Below the pieces are notes generated by a model. The model searched no databases. It was not told the origin of the DNA and worked only from the letters and a program-made list of their open reading frames with translations. A stretch of 47,228 nucleotides of DNA from Acidobacteriota bacterium (GTDB lineage: Bacteria; Acidobacteriota; Terriglobia; Acidiferrales; UBA7541). Where the stretch lies: contig QHYR01000252.1 in assembly GCA_003223315.1 (NCBI GenBank), positions 1 through 47,228 of the forward strand, written 5' to 3'. Of this stretch, positions 36,781-46,477 are shown piece after piece. Position 1 is the stretch's first letter. Each line of letters opens with the position of its first letter. The position numbers and the translations under genes were made by a program.

Positions 36781-37680
36781 ATGAAAAATCGGTACATTCT
36801 CACCGTGGTTATTTTGGCAGCAGCTTCGTGCACGATTTTGGCCGTTGCCCGAGCTCAAAAGGCTCCGCCGGCCCAGAACAGCCCGAAAAAGAGCGAGCCA
36901 ACACCTCGGCTGCCGGATGGGCGACCGGACTTTTCGGGCGTCTGGTACCCCGGCGTGATTAAAGATATCGATCACATCCCCCCGAATGAAAATCACCGCG
37001 GATATGACCCGAAAGTGACGCCGCAAGAGAAGCCTTCGTTTCAACCTTGGGCCGCGGCCAAAATCAAGTTAATGGGAGCCACTAGCGGAGACCATCTGGA
37101 ACTTTTAGTGCCTAATCTGGAGTGCATGCCGCGTGGCGCCTTGAGCTACTTCATCGGATCGGGATATGCAATTCAGTTCGTTCAGAACGCCCATGAGCTG
37201 GCGCTGCTTACCGAAAGCGATACCACTTGGCGGTACATACCCACCGACGGGCGCCCCCATCCGAAGTATATGGACCCGCAATGGAATGGGAATTCTGTTG
37301 GCCATTGGGAGGGCGATACGCTGGTCGTGGATACGGTCAGTCTCGATACGCGCGCCTGGATTGGATATCCGGACTACCTGGGATGGTTTCCGAGCGACGA
37401 GGTGCACTATACCGAGCGCCTCAGCCGTCCCGATGCGAACACCTTCATCTATCAGGCTACCGTGGAAGACCCCAAAGTGCTTACCAAACCGTGGGTCTCG
37501 GTTCCCCGGACGTTCACGTGGGCCCGCGGAAAGACGATTAATGAACGATACAACTGTACGAACATGTCGGACTACCAGCAGCTCTCACCCGATAAGAAGC
37601 CGCTCACAGCCGAGGGGAACGATGAGCGCTTCTTCGATGCGCAAGAGTACGCGCGGCTGCGCAAGCAATACAATAAGTGA
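36781..37680 (+). CDS. Secreted hypothetical protein of a type common in acidobacteria
   Basis: Signal peptide; PRLPDGRPDFSGVWYPG, GHWEGDTLVVDTVSLD, HYTERLSRPDANTFIYQATVEDPKVLTKPW. Confidence 0.8.
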   Translation: MKNRYILTVVILAAASCTILAVARAQKAPPAQNSPKKSEPTPRLPDGRPDFSGVWYPGVIKDIDHIPPNENHRGYDPKVTPQEKPSFQPWAAAKIKLMGATSGDHLELLVPNLECMPRGALSYFIGSGYAIQFVQNAHELALLTESDTTWRYIPTDGRPHPKYMDPQWNGNSVGHWEGDTLVVDTVSLDTRAWIGYPDYLGWFPSDEVHYTERLSRPDANTFIYQATVEDPKVLTKPWVSVPRTFTWARGKTINERYNCTNMSDYQQLSPDKKPLTAEGNDERFFDAQEYARLRKQYNK

Positions 37681-37866
37681 CCACTCCTTCTCTCGTAGAT
37701 TCGCAGGAATTCTCGCCCATCCGGAATTTATTTTTCGAGCCTACCCCTGTATCGCAAGCGCGATACCAGCGCATAAGTGCCCTTCTCGGAAGCGCCCGAA
37801 CCGCTTAGCCCCGCTTGCGGTAGAATGTCAGCCTGTTTTTGCGACTTCCGGAGTTGTAATGCGGCC

Positions 37867-39504
37867 ATGAAGGGAACCATGATGCCGTTCCCGCTCACGC
37901 TCGCCTCTCTGCTGGAGCGAGCCGGCAAACTATTCCCCGCCGTGGAAGTTGTCTCCAGCCGGCCGGACAACTCCATCCACCGATACGACTACCGCGAAAT
38001 GCATCGCAGGGCTCGCGCACTGGCAGCGGCGTTGCAGGATCTGGGTCTGCAGCGCGGCGACCGTGTAGCAACCCTTATGTGGAATCACCACGTTCACCTG
38101 GAAACCTATTTCGGTATCCCCAGTGTAGGAGGCGTTCTGCATACGCTTAATCTGCGGCTGCACCCTGATGAATTGGCCTACATTGTCAATCACGCCGCCG
38201 ATCGCTGGCTGATTGTGGATGATGTGCTGCTCCCGCTTTACGAAAAAATACGGGAAAAGGTGCGCATCGAACGCGCCTATGTCGTGCCCTTCAGCGGCCA
38301 TCCCGTGCCTTCCGGGTACGAGGATTACGAGGCCCTCCTGCAAAGCAGCAGTGGCCATCCGGCTTATCCCGACCTCGACGAAAATGATGCTGCCGGCATG
38401 TGCTACACCTCCGGCACTACCGGAACGCCAAAAGGCGTGGTCTATTCGCACCGTGCCATCGCGCTCCATTCTTACTCCATCTCCTTGCCCGATAACTTTT
38501 CGATTTCGCGCTGCGATTGCCTGCTGCCGGCCATGTCCATGTTTCATGCCAATGCCTGGGGATTGCCGTACGCAGCCGTCATGAACGGCAGCAAGGTGGT
38601 GCTGCCTGGACCGAACCTCCAGCCCGAGCGCCTGCTTGACCTGCTCTCGGCGGAGCAAGTCACGCTCACCGGCGCTGTGCCCACCATCTGGCTGGGCGTG
38701 ATGGATGCTCTTGAAAGACAGCCCAAGCGCTGGCAGCTCGCGCCCGGTTTGCGCATCGTCATCGCGGGATCGGCGGCGCCGGAAAGCCTGTTCCGGCGCT
38801 TCGAGAAGTTCGGCGTGCGCGTAATCCAGGCGTGGGGCATGACCGAAACGACCCCGATCGTCACCGTCGGCACTTTGAAGCCCCACCTGGAGAACTGCCC
38901 CGATGACCGCAAATTTCAAGTCCGCGCCCGCCAGGGATTGCCTTCCCCATTTGCCGATGTCCGCGCCATTGGCGACCACGGCGAAGTTCCGTGGAACGAC
39001 CAGACTCCCGGCGAACTGGAAGTCCGCGGCCCTTTCATCGCCGCCAGTTATTACAACCTTCCCGAAGAGCGCAACCGCTGGTCTGCGGACGGCTGGCTGC
39101 GAACCGGCGACGTGGTCACCATCGATCCCGAAGGCTACGTGAAGATCACCGACCGCACCAAGGACCTCATCAAGTCCGGCGGAGAATGGATCAGTTCGGT
39201 GGACCTGGAAAACGCGCTGGTCGGTCATCCCGCAGTGAAGGAGGCCGCCGTGGTGGCGGTCCCCGATTCCAAATGGGTGGAACGGCCGCTAGCCGTAGTC
39301 GTTGTCAAAGAAGATGCCCGGGTTACTCCCGAGGAGCTGCGCTGCTTTCTCGCTGAGAAGTTCGCCAAATGGCAATTGCCCGACGACTTTATATTCGTGC
39401 CTGAGTTGCCCCACACTTCCACCGGCAAACTCCTCAAGTCCCAGCTGCGAAAGCAGTTCAAGGACTGGCCCCGGCTCTCGGTCAAAGCCGAGGGGACGAC
39501 TTGA
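37867..39504 (+). CDS. AMP-dependent (fatty) acyl-CoA synthetase
   Basis: CYTSGTTGTPKGVVYSHRA, QAWGMTETTP, GWLRTGDVVTIDPEGYVKITDRTKDLIKSGGEWISS. Confidence 0.95.
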   Translation: MKGTMMPFPLTLASLLERAGKLFPAVEVVSSRPDNSIHRYDYREMHRRARALAAALQDLGLQRGDRVATLMWNHHVHLETYFGIPSVGGVLHTLNLRLHPDELAYIVNHAADRWLIVDDVLLPLYEKIREKVRIERAYVVPFSGHPVPSGYEDYEALLQSSSGHPAYPDLDENDAAGMCYTSGTTGTPKGVVYSHRAIALHSYSISLPDNFSISRCDCLLPAMSMFHANAWGLPYAAVMNGSKVVLPGPNLQPERLLDLLSAEQVTLTGAVPTIWLGVMDALERQPKRWQLAPGLRIVIAGSAAPESLFRRFEKFGVRVIQAWGMTETTPIVTVGTLKPHLENCPDDRKFQVRARQGLPSPFADVRAIGDHGEVPWNDQTPGELEVRGPFIAASYYNLPEERNRWSADGWLRTGDVVTIDPEGYVKITDRTKDLIKSGGEWISSVDLENALVGHPAVKEAAVVAVPDSKWVERPLAVVVVKEDARVTPEELRCFLAEKFAKWQLPDDFIFVPELPHTSTGKLLKSQLRKQFKDWPRLSVKAEGTT

Positions 39505-39738
39505 TCTCTTGATGTCCGGCCCGCAGCAATGCCGGTATAGTGCGCGGCGTCGGCCTGAGGTTTTGTTCTACGAATTAGACTCATCGCGAGCCAGGGATCT
39601 CTCCGGAGCTTGTCCCGCAACGAAGCCGAGAGCGAGCCGGGGCGGCCGGAGCCAGGGGGTGAGGCACTCATGGGCACCGCCGGCAGGGAAGCGTGCTAGA
39701 ATGCGCGGCAACCGGGGACCACTCCCAGGAGGCGGAAA

Positions 39739-40923
39739 ATGAAAAAGCGGATTCGCATCGGGCGGGAGACCATATTTCTGCTCGTCGGTGGAGTTCTTTG
39801 TATAACGTTGCTCGCCAGCGGCCTGAGCCTATTTTTCGGAGGATCGCTCGCGCAAGCGCAAAAGACGCAGAGCGCATCGCGAAGCCAGGTAGGCGGCGAA
39901 GATGAGACTGGCCCTTACGATGTAGCGTCCGGCTGGCCGCAGCCGCTCGGGCATCCCGGATGGACCTGGGGCTCGCAAGGCGGCGTTTTTGCCGAGACAC
40001 CCAATCGCATTTACATCGCCAACCGCGGCGAGCTTCCCATTCCGGAAAAAGCGCCGGAAGGCTACACGGGAGGTTACGGCGCCTTCGGACAACCGGCCAC
40101 CAGTGGCAAGCCGCGGATGCAGAATTGCATTCTCGTGGTGGACGCCAACGGCAAGCTGCTGGAGGACTGGACGCAGTGGGATCATCTTTTTGAGGGCGGC
40201 CGCGGCCCGCACCACGTGAAAATCAGTCCTTACGACCCGGAAAAGCACGTCTGGGTGGTGGACGACATGGTGCAGCAGGTCTTCGAGTTCACCCACGACG
40301 GCAAGCAGTTGGTGATGACGCTCGGCGAGCGCCTGGTGAAGGGCGAGGACGACAAGCACTTTGGCCGGCCCACGGATATCGCCTGGCTGCCCGACGGAAC
40401 TTTCTTTATCAGCGACGGCTACATCAATACACGCGTGGTGAAGTTCGATAAGAACGGCAAGTTCCTGATGACCTGGGGCACGAAAGGGAAGGGGCCGGGC
40501 CAGTTCGACCTGCCGCATTCAATTGATATTGATGCACAGCGCCGCGTCTACGTGGCCGACCGCTCCAACAGCCGCATCCAGATCTTCGATGAAAACGGCA
40601 AGTATCTCAGCGAGTGGGATAACATCCGCCAGCCCTACCACATCATGATTACCGCCGACCAGCACCTCTGGGTGGCCGACGGCGTCACCAACAAATTCCT
40701 CAAATATGATCTGAACGGCAAGCGCCTCTACTCCTGGGGAACCTATGGTTCGTTCCCCGGCGCGTTCTGGGGCGTGCACCAATTCTCCATTGATCCGGCG
40801 GGAAATCTTTACGCCGCAGAGACCTTCGGCGGGCGCACCCAAAAATTCACGCCGAAGCCCGGCGCCGATCCGGCGACGTTGATCGGCCAGCCGGTGAAGA
40901 TCACGCAAATCTCTTCCCGGTAA
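39739..40923 (+). CDS. NHL-repeat beta-propeller protein (peptidyl-amidating-lyase-like)
   Basis: N-terminal TM; repeats WVVDDMVQQVFEFTHDGK, FISDGYINTRVVKFDKNGKFLMTWGTKG, VYVADRSNSRIQIFDENGKYL. Confidence 0.85.
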   Translation: MKKRIRIGRETIFLLVGGVLCITLLASGLSLFFGGSLAQAQKTQSASRSQVGGEDETGPYDVASGWPQPLGHPGWTWGSQGGVFAETPNRIYIANRGELPIPEKAPEGYTGGYGAFGQPATSGKPRMQNCILVVDANGKLLEDWTQWDHLFEGGRGPHHVKISPYDPEKHVWVVDDMVQQVFEFTHDGKQLVMTLGERLVKGEDDKHFGRPTDIAWLPDGTFFISDGYINTRVVKFDKNGKFLMTWGTKGKGPGQFDLPHSIDIDAQRRVYVADRSNSRIQIFDENGKYLSEWDNIRQPYHIMITADQHLWVADGVTNKFLKYDLNGKRLYSWGTYGSFPGAFWGVHQFSIDPAGNLYAAETFGGRTQKFTPKPGADPATLIGQPVKITQISSR

Positions 40924-40941
40924 CGCGAAAGATTTCTAAAA

Positions 40942-40956
40942 GCGGAAGGCTTCCGC
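40942..40956. terminator. Palindrome between convergent genes
   Basis: GCGGAAG-G-CTTCCGC. Confidence 0.4.
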
Positions 40957-40985
40957 GCGTTCGTCGGGGCGATCACCGGAAAGGC

Positions 40986-42149
40986 TCAGGGGTTGGCTTG
41001 CGCGCCGGCGGAAGAATCGCTGGTGGGAGCGGCCTGGCTATTTTGCAATCTCTGCTGCAGCCGATCCCGTTGCTGGCGGACCCGCTCGGCGAAGGAGCCA
41101 TTGGGCGCGAGCTTGAGATAGGTATTCAGGTCATCGAGCAACGCCGGACCGTTGCCCAATGAGATGTGAACGTCGGCGAGCAGCAGATGCAGGATGGGAT
41201 TATCGGGCTGAAGCTTAACGGCGGCCTGGGCGTATTGTTCGGCGTCATCGGCGCGCTTGAGCCCAAGCAGGGCCTGCGCCAGTTCCGATTGTGCATGCCA
41301 GGAATTGGGATTGAGCTCCACGGCTTTGCGTGCCAGCGGTTCGGCATCGGCGAAGCGTTGCGCGCTGGTGAAAAATGCCGCCAGCAAAAAAAGCGCGTCG
41401 GGGTAATGTTCCTGGCTGAGTTCGACTGATTTGCGCAGGGCCTGTTCGGAATCGCCCGCGTCCTTCATGCGCATATAGGCCAAGCCCATTTGGGCATAAG
41501 CTTCATAGTAACCGGGGTACGCTTGGATGGCGCGCTGGAATTGCTTGATGCTACCGGCATTATCGGATTTCTGGTAGAGGAGGCTCATGCCCTTGCCCAT
41601 GGCGTCGCGCGCTTTCTGCGGTATAGAAAGCTCGCGCACGGAGACGGTGGGGCCGCTGGGAGCCCCGGGTCCCCCTCCGTTTAACCTTCTGAGCTCGATG
41701 GTGACTCCGAAAACAGGGCCGTCGACGTCGAGGCGTTCACGGCGATCTTCGTAGCCGGGCTCGTCAAAGATAAGCTCGTAGTTTCCCGAGCGGACGTTGT
41801 TGAACTGAAAGTTTCCGTTACCGCCGGTGAACGCGGTGGCCAAAATGCCGCCGGCGATGGCTTGCAAGTCCACCCGAACACCGCTCATGGCCACCCGGGA
41901 TTCGGCATCCGCGACCGTGCCGTTGACGCTGAACGAGCGCGGCCGCGTCGAGCCCAGGCCTTCGTCCGTATCGGGGAAGGTTGAGGGAGAGGGCATTGAC
42001 CGCCTCTGAGCCGCAAGAGTGGAGCAAAACAAAGAGGCAGCCAGAGAAAGTGCGGTTGCGAGTGTAAGAAGGGGCTTCGAGGCCCGGCGCATAGCCCACC
42101 TATTTGACTGGGTCATTCTGAGTCTACGCTCGGCCGAGTTCAGGAGCAA
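40986..42149 (-). CDS. TPR protein with carboxypeptidase-regulatory-like domain
   Basis: FSVNGTVADAESRVAMSGVRVDLQAIAGG...FQFNNVRSGNYELIFDEPGYEDR; downstream TPRs. Confidence 0.85.
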   Translation of the reverse strand: MLLNSAERRLRMTQSNRWAMRRASKPLLTLATALSLAASLFCSTLAAQRRSMPSPSTFPDTDEGLGSTRPRSFSVNGTVADAESRVAMSGVRVDLQAIAGGILATAFTGGNGNFQFNNVRSGNYELIFDEPGYEDRRERLDVDGPVFGVTIELRRLNGGGPGAPSGPTVSVRELSIPQKARDAMGKGMSLLYQKSDNAGSIKQFQRAIQAYPGYYEAYAQMGLAYMRMKDAGDSEQALRKSVELSQEHYPDALFLLAAFFTSAQRFADAEPLARKAVELNPNSWHAQSELAQALLGLKRADDAEQYAQAAVKLQPDNPILHLLLADVHISLGNGPALLDDLNTYLKLAPNGSFAERVRQQRDRLQQRLQNSQAAPTSDSSAGAQANP

Positions 42150-42261
42150 TCGGAGAAATCCTCCGAGTTCTGGTCAAAAACGATGTAGCTTGCGTCCTGC
42201 CCGAAGGAAGTGGGAATGCATTCGGTGAATCCAGAATTTCTTGGAGAATTCGGTCGCGAAA

Positions 42262-42293
42262 ATGGGAAAAGGGGAGGACAAGTCTCCCCTTTG
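42262..42293 (-). terminator. Rho-independent terminator of the pilin gene
   Basis: Minus strand AAAGGGGAG-ACTTGTC-CTCCCCTTTT, downstream of the pilin stop at 42314. Confidence 0.75.
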
Positions 42294-42313
42294 CTTTTCC
42301 GGCTTGCAGGAAT

Positions 42314-42778
42314 TTAGCCGATCGGGGTGCTGGCGGAGCTTGCACCCGAACCGGAGGTATCCGTGCGGATCACGCCCGATTGATCGGTGTAATACATATT
42401 CTGTCCGGTCGTGGCCGCGGTAATGGGGGTAGCCGTAATCGAGTAAGACTGGTTTAGCGAGCCAGCCGTGTACGCAAACGTGTAGCCGCTCTTGGTCCCA
42501 GCCGCGAGCACAGAGTCAATCAAGTCTGCCGAGGTGGAACTGGCTGTGCCGCCAGAACCCATCGGCCCCAGATTCGAAAGCGCTGATGGAAATTGGTTAT
42601 AGCTGGTGGAATAGGCAATGCACGCTGTATTCAAGGTGCGCAGCGAGCCCACCGCCGAAGCCTGATTTGCAGCGATTTTCGACCGCAAGAGGTTGGGGAT
42701 GGCGATGGCGGCGATAATCAGAATAATCGCCACCACGATCAAGAGCTCAATTAACGAGAAACCTTTTTGTTTACGCAT
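42314..42778 (-). CDS. Type IV major pilin-like protein
   Basis: MRKQKGFSLIELLIVVAIILIIAAIAIPNLLRSK prepilin peptidase site and N-terminal helix. Confidence 0.93.
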   Translation of the reverse strand: MRKQKGFSLIELLIVVAIILIIAAIAIPNLLRSKIAANQASAVGSLRTLNTACIAYSTSYNQFPSALSNLGPMGSGGTASSTSADLIDSVLAAGTKSGYTFAYTAGSLNQSYSITATPITAATTGQNMYYTDQSGVIRTDTSGSGASSASTPIG

Positions 42779-42807
42779 GATTACCTCATCTTATTTATGT
42801 GCACGCC

Positions 42808-42824
42808 GGCCCCCATTGGGGGCC
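42808..42824 (-). promoter_or_regulatory. GC-rich hairpin in the pilin 5' leader
   Basis: GGCCCCC-ATT-GGGGGCC about 30 nt before the pilin ATG; adjacent CCAC-GGG-TGG. Confidence 0.5.
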
Positions 42825-43197
42825 CCCACGGGTGGCGTATTCGTCACATGTGGTGGAGGCCTCTTCGTTTCAGCACATTAGGAGCACGCTGGAGTGCATT
42901 CCATGAATGCCTCCTTAAGCCAGAAGGAACCGCGAATGATGAGGAATGTCATAAAAGACGCCACAAAATGTCGCGAGACGATCCATTTGAGTCGTTCCCT
43001 GATATATCGACAGTTGCTCCTCTCGGGCGTGCTGCTGTCCCACATCGACGCGGTGGTGTCAATAAAGGATCAAATTAGACGCAGCCACTGCGAAATGGCG
43101 CGGTCTTGCTGGGAATTGTGCCGCTATGGTACCTTGCTAAATTACAGAGAAGCAGGCGCTTCGGACGCGATCCGCGACTGCAGAGGCACACATAACC

Positions 43198-43842
43198 TTG
43201 CCGGCTGAGCTGCTGAAAGTTTCAGCGGGAGCCCCAGACAGCACCGCCATTCGTTATGCCGCCGAGTTCATCAAACGGGGTCGGGTGGTGGGTGTGCCTA
43301 CCGACACCTTTTACGGCCTGGCGGCCGATCCTTTCAATTTGGCGGCCGTCGAAGAGATCTATCGGGTGAAAGGGCGGCCGGAAAACCGCGCGCTTCCGAT
43401 CCTGGTGAATTCCATCGAGCAGGCGGCCATCTTGAGCCGCGATCTGCCCCTCAATTTCCTCAAGCTGACAGAAAAGCTCTGGCCCGGCCCCTTGACCATC
43501 GTGGTCGAGGCGTCGCACAGCCTGCCGCTGAAAGTTACGGCGAATAAGGGCCGTGTGGCTCTGCGCTGGCCGAATTCGCGCGTGGCCTGCGCGATCATCG
43601 AGCAGGTCGGTTCGCCGATTACCGGGACCAGCGCCAACCTTTCCGGATTTCCCTCGTGCTCGAATGCGCAGGAACTCGTCAAACAACTTGGGGAGCGCCT
43701 GCCTCTGATCCTGGATAGCGGGGACACCGGCGCCACGCTTTCGTCCACCATTGTGAATTTGAATGGCGAGGACTGGACGATCGTTCGCCAAGGACAAGTG
43801 TCCGAGCGAGAGATCGAGAAGGCGCTGGAGGATTCGGACTGA
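43198..43842 (+). CDS. tsaC: L-threonylcarbamoyladenylate synthase (TsaC/Sua5/YrdC)
   Basis: GRVVGVPTDTFYGLAADPFN, KGRPENRALPILV, LWPGPLTIV, PITGTSANLSGFPS. Confidence 0.93.
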   Translation: MPAELLKVSAGAPDSTAIRYAAEFIKRGRVVGVPTDTFYGLAADPFNLAAVEEIYRVKGRPENRALPILVNSIEQAAILSRDLPLNFLKLTEKLWPGPLTIVVEASHSLPLKVTANKGRVALRWPNSRVACAIIEQVGSPITGTSANLSGFPSCSNAQELVKQLGERLPLILDSGDTGATLSSTIVNLNGEDWTIVRQGQVSEREIEKALEDSD

Positions 43843-43847
43843 CAGGA

Positions 43848-44333
43848 TTGTCGCGAGTGACGTGTATGGCGCTGGAAGGGTTCGGCTCAAAGCAGGAACG
43901 GCTACGGCTGGCACAGTTCTATGCGGCGCTCTCCGACGGGGAATTGCAGGAACTCTTTGGCGAGTCCGGATCGCTCACCGAGGAGGCTAGGACCGCGCTG
44001 GCTTCGGAGATGTCGCGCCGCAATTTGCCGATGGAGTCGCCGGCCGAGGCGGAGGATTCGGCGGCGCCGGGCAGGCGCCCCGAATTGCGCGACCTCCTGA
44101 CCATTCGTCAATTCCGCGATTTGCCGGAAGCGCTGCTGGCGAAAAGCGTACTCGATTCCGCCGGGATCGAATGCTTTCTGGGCGACGACAACCTCATCCG
44201 CATGGATTGGCTGTGGTCCAACCTGCTCGGCGGCATCAAACTGCGCGTGCGGCAAGAGGACGCCCTGGTCGCCTCGCGCTTGCTCGAAGGCGGCGGAGCG
44301 CCTGAATCCGACGGGGAAAACTCCCCCAAATAA
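43848..44333 (+). CDS. DUF2007-like putative signal-transducing protein
   Basis: C-terminal FRDLPEALLAKSVLDSAGIECFLGDDNLIRMDWLWSNLLGGIKLRVRQEDA. Confidence 0.8.
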   Translation: MSRVTCMALEGFGSKQERLRLAQFYAALSDGELQELFGESGSLTEEARTALASEMSRRNLPMESPAEAEDSAAPGRRPELRDLLTIRQFRDLPEALLAKSVLDSAGIECFLGDDNLIRMDWLWSNLLGGIKLRVRQEDALVASRLLEGGGAPESDGENSPK

Positions 44334-44568
44334 TCTGTGCCGCGGAAAGCCGCACGGACGTTGAGCGGCGTGCCGCCCTGAAGGGCAGCGCTACAGGAAA
44401 ATCCCCAGGCCGCGCGCCTTCTTTATCGCTGTAAACACAAGGATTTGTCCCCCAGTGAGAAATTTCTCCTGAAGTGCATTACGGTGCGTTACCTGCGGCG
44501 TTTACACTGTTAACTTTTGCCGCGACTCCGGCGTTATAGCCACAGAAGGAACGAGGGAGGAACACAAC

Positions 44569-45168
44569 ATGATCGGAGCAATCGTTACGGCAAACGCTAT
44601 GGCGCTCTGGCAGGCGGTGTCGCCGGATTTACAGCAAGCCATTCAAGAGGAAGTGCAGGAGGAACTCAGGCGGGGACGATTTCGTTTCGGCGCTGGCGCT
44701 GCGCCATGGAATTCTGGGCCGGCGATCCTGGGCACGCTGATCCCGTTCGCATTTTTCGCCATGATTGTGCTGATCGTCTGGCTTTTCGCGCGGAACCGGC
44801 AGGCGCAACTGCGCGCGCGGGCGGAATTTCAGAAGCAGATCCTCGACAAATTTGGTTCCGGGAAAGAATTTGCGGAGTTCCTGGGAACCGAAGCGAGCCA
44901 GCGTTTTTTGGCGGCATTGTCGACGCAAAGCATGGGGCCGCGTTACCGAGTGTTGCGGGGAATGCGGGGCGGCATAATCCTGGCGGTGCTGGGAATCGGT
45001 TTTCTGCTCCTGACGGCATTGAGGCACGGTTTTGTTGTGCCGGGCGTTCTGCTATTGGCGCTGGGAGCCGGGCTGTTGATGTCCGCCGCAGCGTCGTATC
45101 ATTTCTCCAAGAAATGGGGCGGCGGCGGCCCGGCAACTCCGGGACAGCCGCCGCTGTCGCAGAGCTAG
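44569..45168 (+). CDS. Membrane protein, DUF6249-like
   Basis: 199 aa with central and C-terminal TM segments; precedes sigma/anti-sigma pair. Confidence 0.7.
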   Translation: MIGAIVTANAMALWQAVSPDLQQAIQEEVQEELRRGRFRFGAGAAPWNSGPAILGTLIPFAFFAMIVLIVWLFARNRQAQLRARAEFQKQILDKFGSGKEFAEFLGTEASQRFLAALSTQSMGPRYRVLRGMRGGIILAVLGIGFLLLTALRHGFVVPGVLLLALGAGLLMSAAASYHFSKKWGGGGPATPGQPPLSQS

Positions 45169-45188
45169 GAGAAGCGTAGAGAATCGCC

Positions 45189-45827
45189 ATGCGGCTGAGC
45201 GCGAGCCTTGATTTCGCAGCGGCCGGAGACGATTGGGCCGCACGTGATGAGACCGCGACGGTTGCGCCGCGGTTGGCTCAGCGGATGGACGCTGCTGCGT
45301 TTCAGGTTTTTTATGCGAAGACGGCGCCGGGGCTGCGGGCTTATATCCGGCGCGCCTCCGGCAATGAAGCGCTGGCCGACGATATTTTGCAGGAGGCTTT
45401 TCTGCGCTTTCTACGGGCCGATCTTCTTCCATTCAACGACGCTCGATTCAACGACGCTCGATTCAACCACGTTACACCCGCAGATGCGCCGCTCAAGGCC
45501 TATCTTTACAAGATCGCGGCGTCGCTGCTCGCCGACCATTGGCGGCGCTTGAAGCGAGAACGCCGCTGGAGTCTCTGGAATTTTCTGGGCGCCGAGCCGG
45601 TTACAAATCCCCGGGGCGACAGCGATGCGCTGCGTTTTTTTCGCCAGCTCAAACCGCAGGAGCAACTTCTGCTCTGGCTCGCTTACGTGGAGGGCTTCGA
45701 GCATCGCGAGATCGCGGAGGCGTTGCGCGTGAAAGAAAAAAGCGTGCGCGTGCTGCTCTTCCGCGCGCGCAAGAAACTGGCGCGCACTCTGGAGAGTGCG
45801 GGCCTCGGCCGCAAGGAGGTAGGATGA
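45189..45827 (+). CDS. ECF RNA polymerase sigma factor
   Basis: Region 2 ALADDILQEAFLRFLRA...LKAYLYKIAASLLADHWRR; region 4 LKPQEQLLLWLAYVEGFEHREIAEALRVKEKSVRVLLFRARKKL. Confidence 0.9.
   Translation: MRLSASLDFAAAGDDWAARDETATVAPRLAQRMDAAAFQVFYAKTAPGLRAYIRRASGNEALADDILQEAFLRFLRADLLPFNDARFNDARFNHVTPADAPLKAYLYKIAASLLADHWRRLKRERRWSLWNFLGAEPVTNPRGDSDALRFFRQLKPQEQLLLWLAYVEGFEHREIAEALRVKEKSVRVLLFRARKKLARTLESAGLGRKEVG
45431..45470 (+). repeat. 15-bp in-frame tandem repeat in the ECF sigma gene
   Basis: ATTCAACGACGCTCG x2 + ATTCAACCAC (encodes FNDARFNDARFNH). Confidence 0.95.
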
Positions 45828-46339
45828 GCCAAACGAGCTGTTCTCAGGAGAGCGCCGTCGCCCGTGCCGTTCGCACCGGCGAGTGGAACGAAACTCTCGA
45901 GGTGCATCTGCGCGAGTGCGCGATCTGCCGCGGCGTGCAGGAGGCGGCGCGCTGGATGCAGGCGCTGGCGCCCGCGGCCCAACGATCAGCGCAATCGCAA
46001 AACGACCTGCCAGACCCGCAGATTTTGTGGTTGCGGGCTCAATTGTCCGAGAGACAGGCGGCCGCCGAACGCGCGCAGAAGGTCTTGCGATGGGTGGAGG
46101 TTGCGTGCGTCATGGCGGCTTGCGCGGGCTTGAGTATTTGGCTGGCATGGAACTGGAATGGAATCGGCGGCGAAATCGCCGATCGCCTTGGCTGGGCGCT
46201 ATTCGACGCATGGCCGGCGTTCTGGGCTAATCTTTACGCGTACGGCCCGGTGAACTCGCCGATTCTGTTTTCATCCGCGCTGGCGGTGATTTCGTTCGTG
46301 GCGATTGGCGTCGCTTATCCTTTGCTCGCGCGAGAGTAA
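45824..46339 (+). CDS. Putative membrane anti-sigma factor
   Basis: Overlaps sigma stop (ATGA); zinc-binding-like HLRECAIC (Hx3Cx2C), two C-terminal TM segments. Confidence 0.75.
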   Translation: MSQTSCSQESAVARAVRTGEWNETLEVHLRECAICRGVQEAARWMQALAPAAQRSAQSQNDLPDPQILWLRAQLSERQAAAERAQKVLRWVEVACVMAACAGLSIWLAWNWNGIGGEIADRLGWALFDAWPAFWANLYAYGPVNSPILFSSALAVISFVAIGVAYPLLARE

Positions 46340-46411
46340 AGATTCTTCGGGGGTACGGCGCAAACCCGCTCAGAATGACAACGGTTTAGAGGAGAACCAC
46401 GCGGAGAAGCA

Positions 46412-46458
46412 AAGCCCCAGGGCCGCTCGCAGAGGGTGCGAGCGCGCCCTGGGCTACA
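46412..46458. repeat. 16-bp-stem palindromic element
   Basis: CCCAGGGC CGCTCGCA -GAGGG- TGCGAGCG (c) GCCCTGGG; shares CGCCCTGGGCTAC with 7309-7321 (reverse complement). Confidence 0.7.
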
Positions 46459-46477
46459 AAAGGGGCTCTGCCCCCGA

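Noticed and set aside
37930-39228. 432-aa minus-strand ORF antisense to the acyl-CoA synthetase
   Set aside because: Shadow ORF; sense frame has AMP-binding motifs
42894-43208. 104-aa + strand ORF between pilin and tsaC
   Set aside because: No family resemblance, overlaps tsaC start, composition more like intergenic DNA
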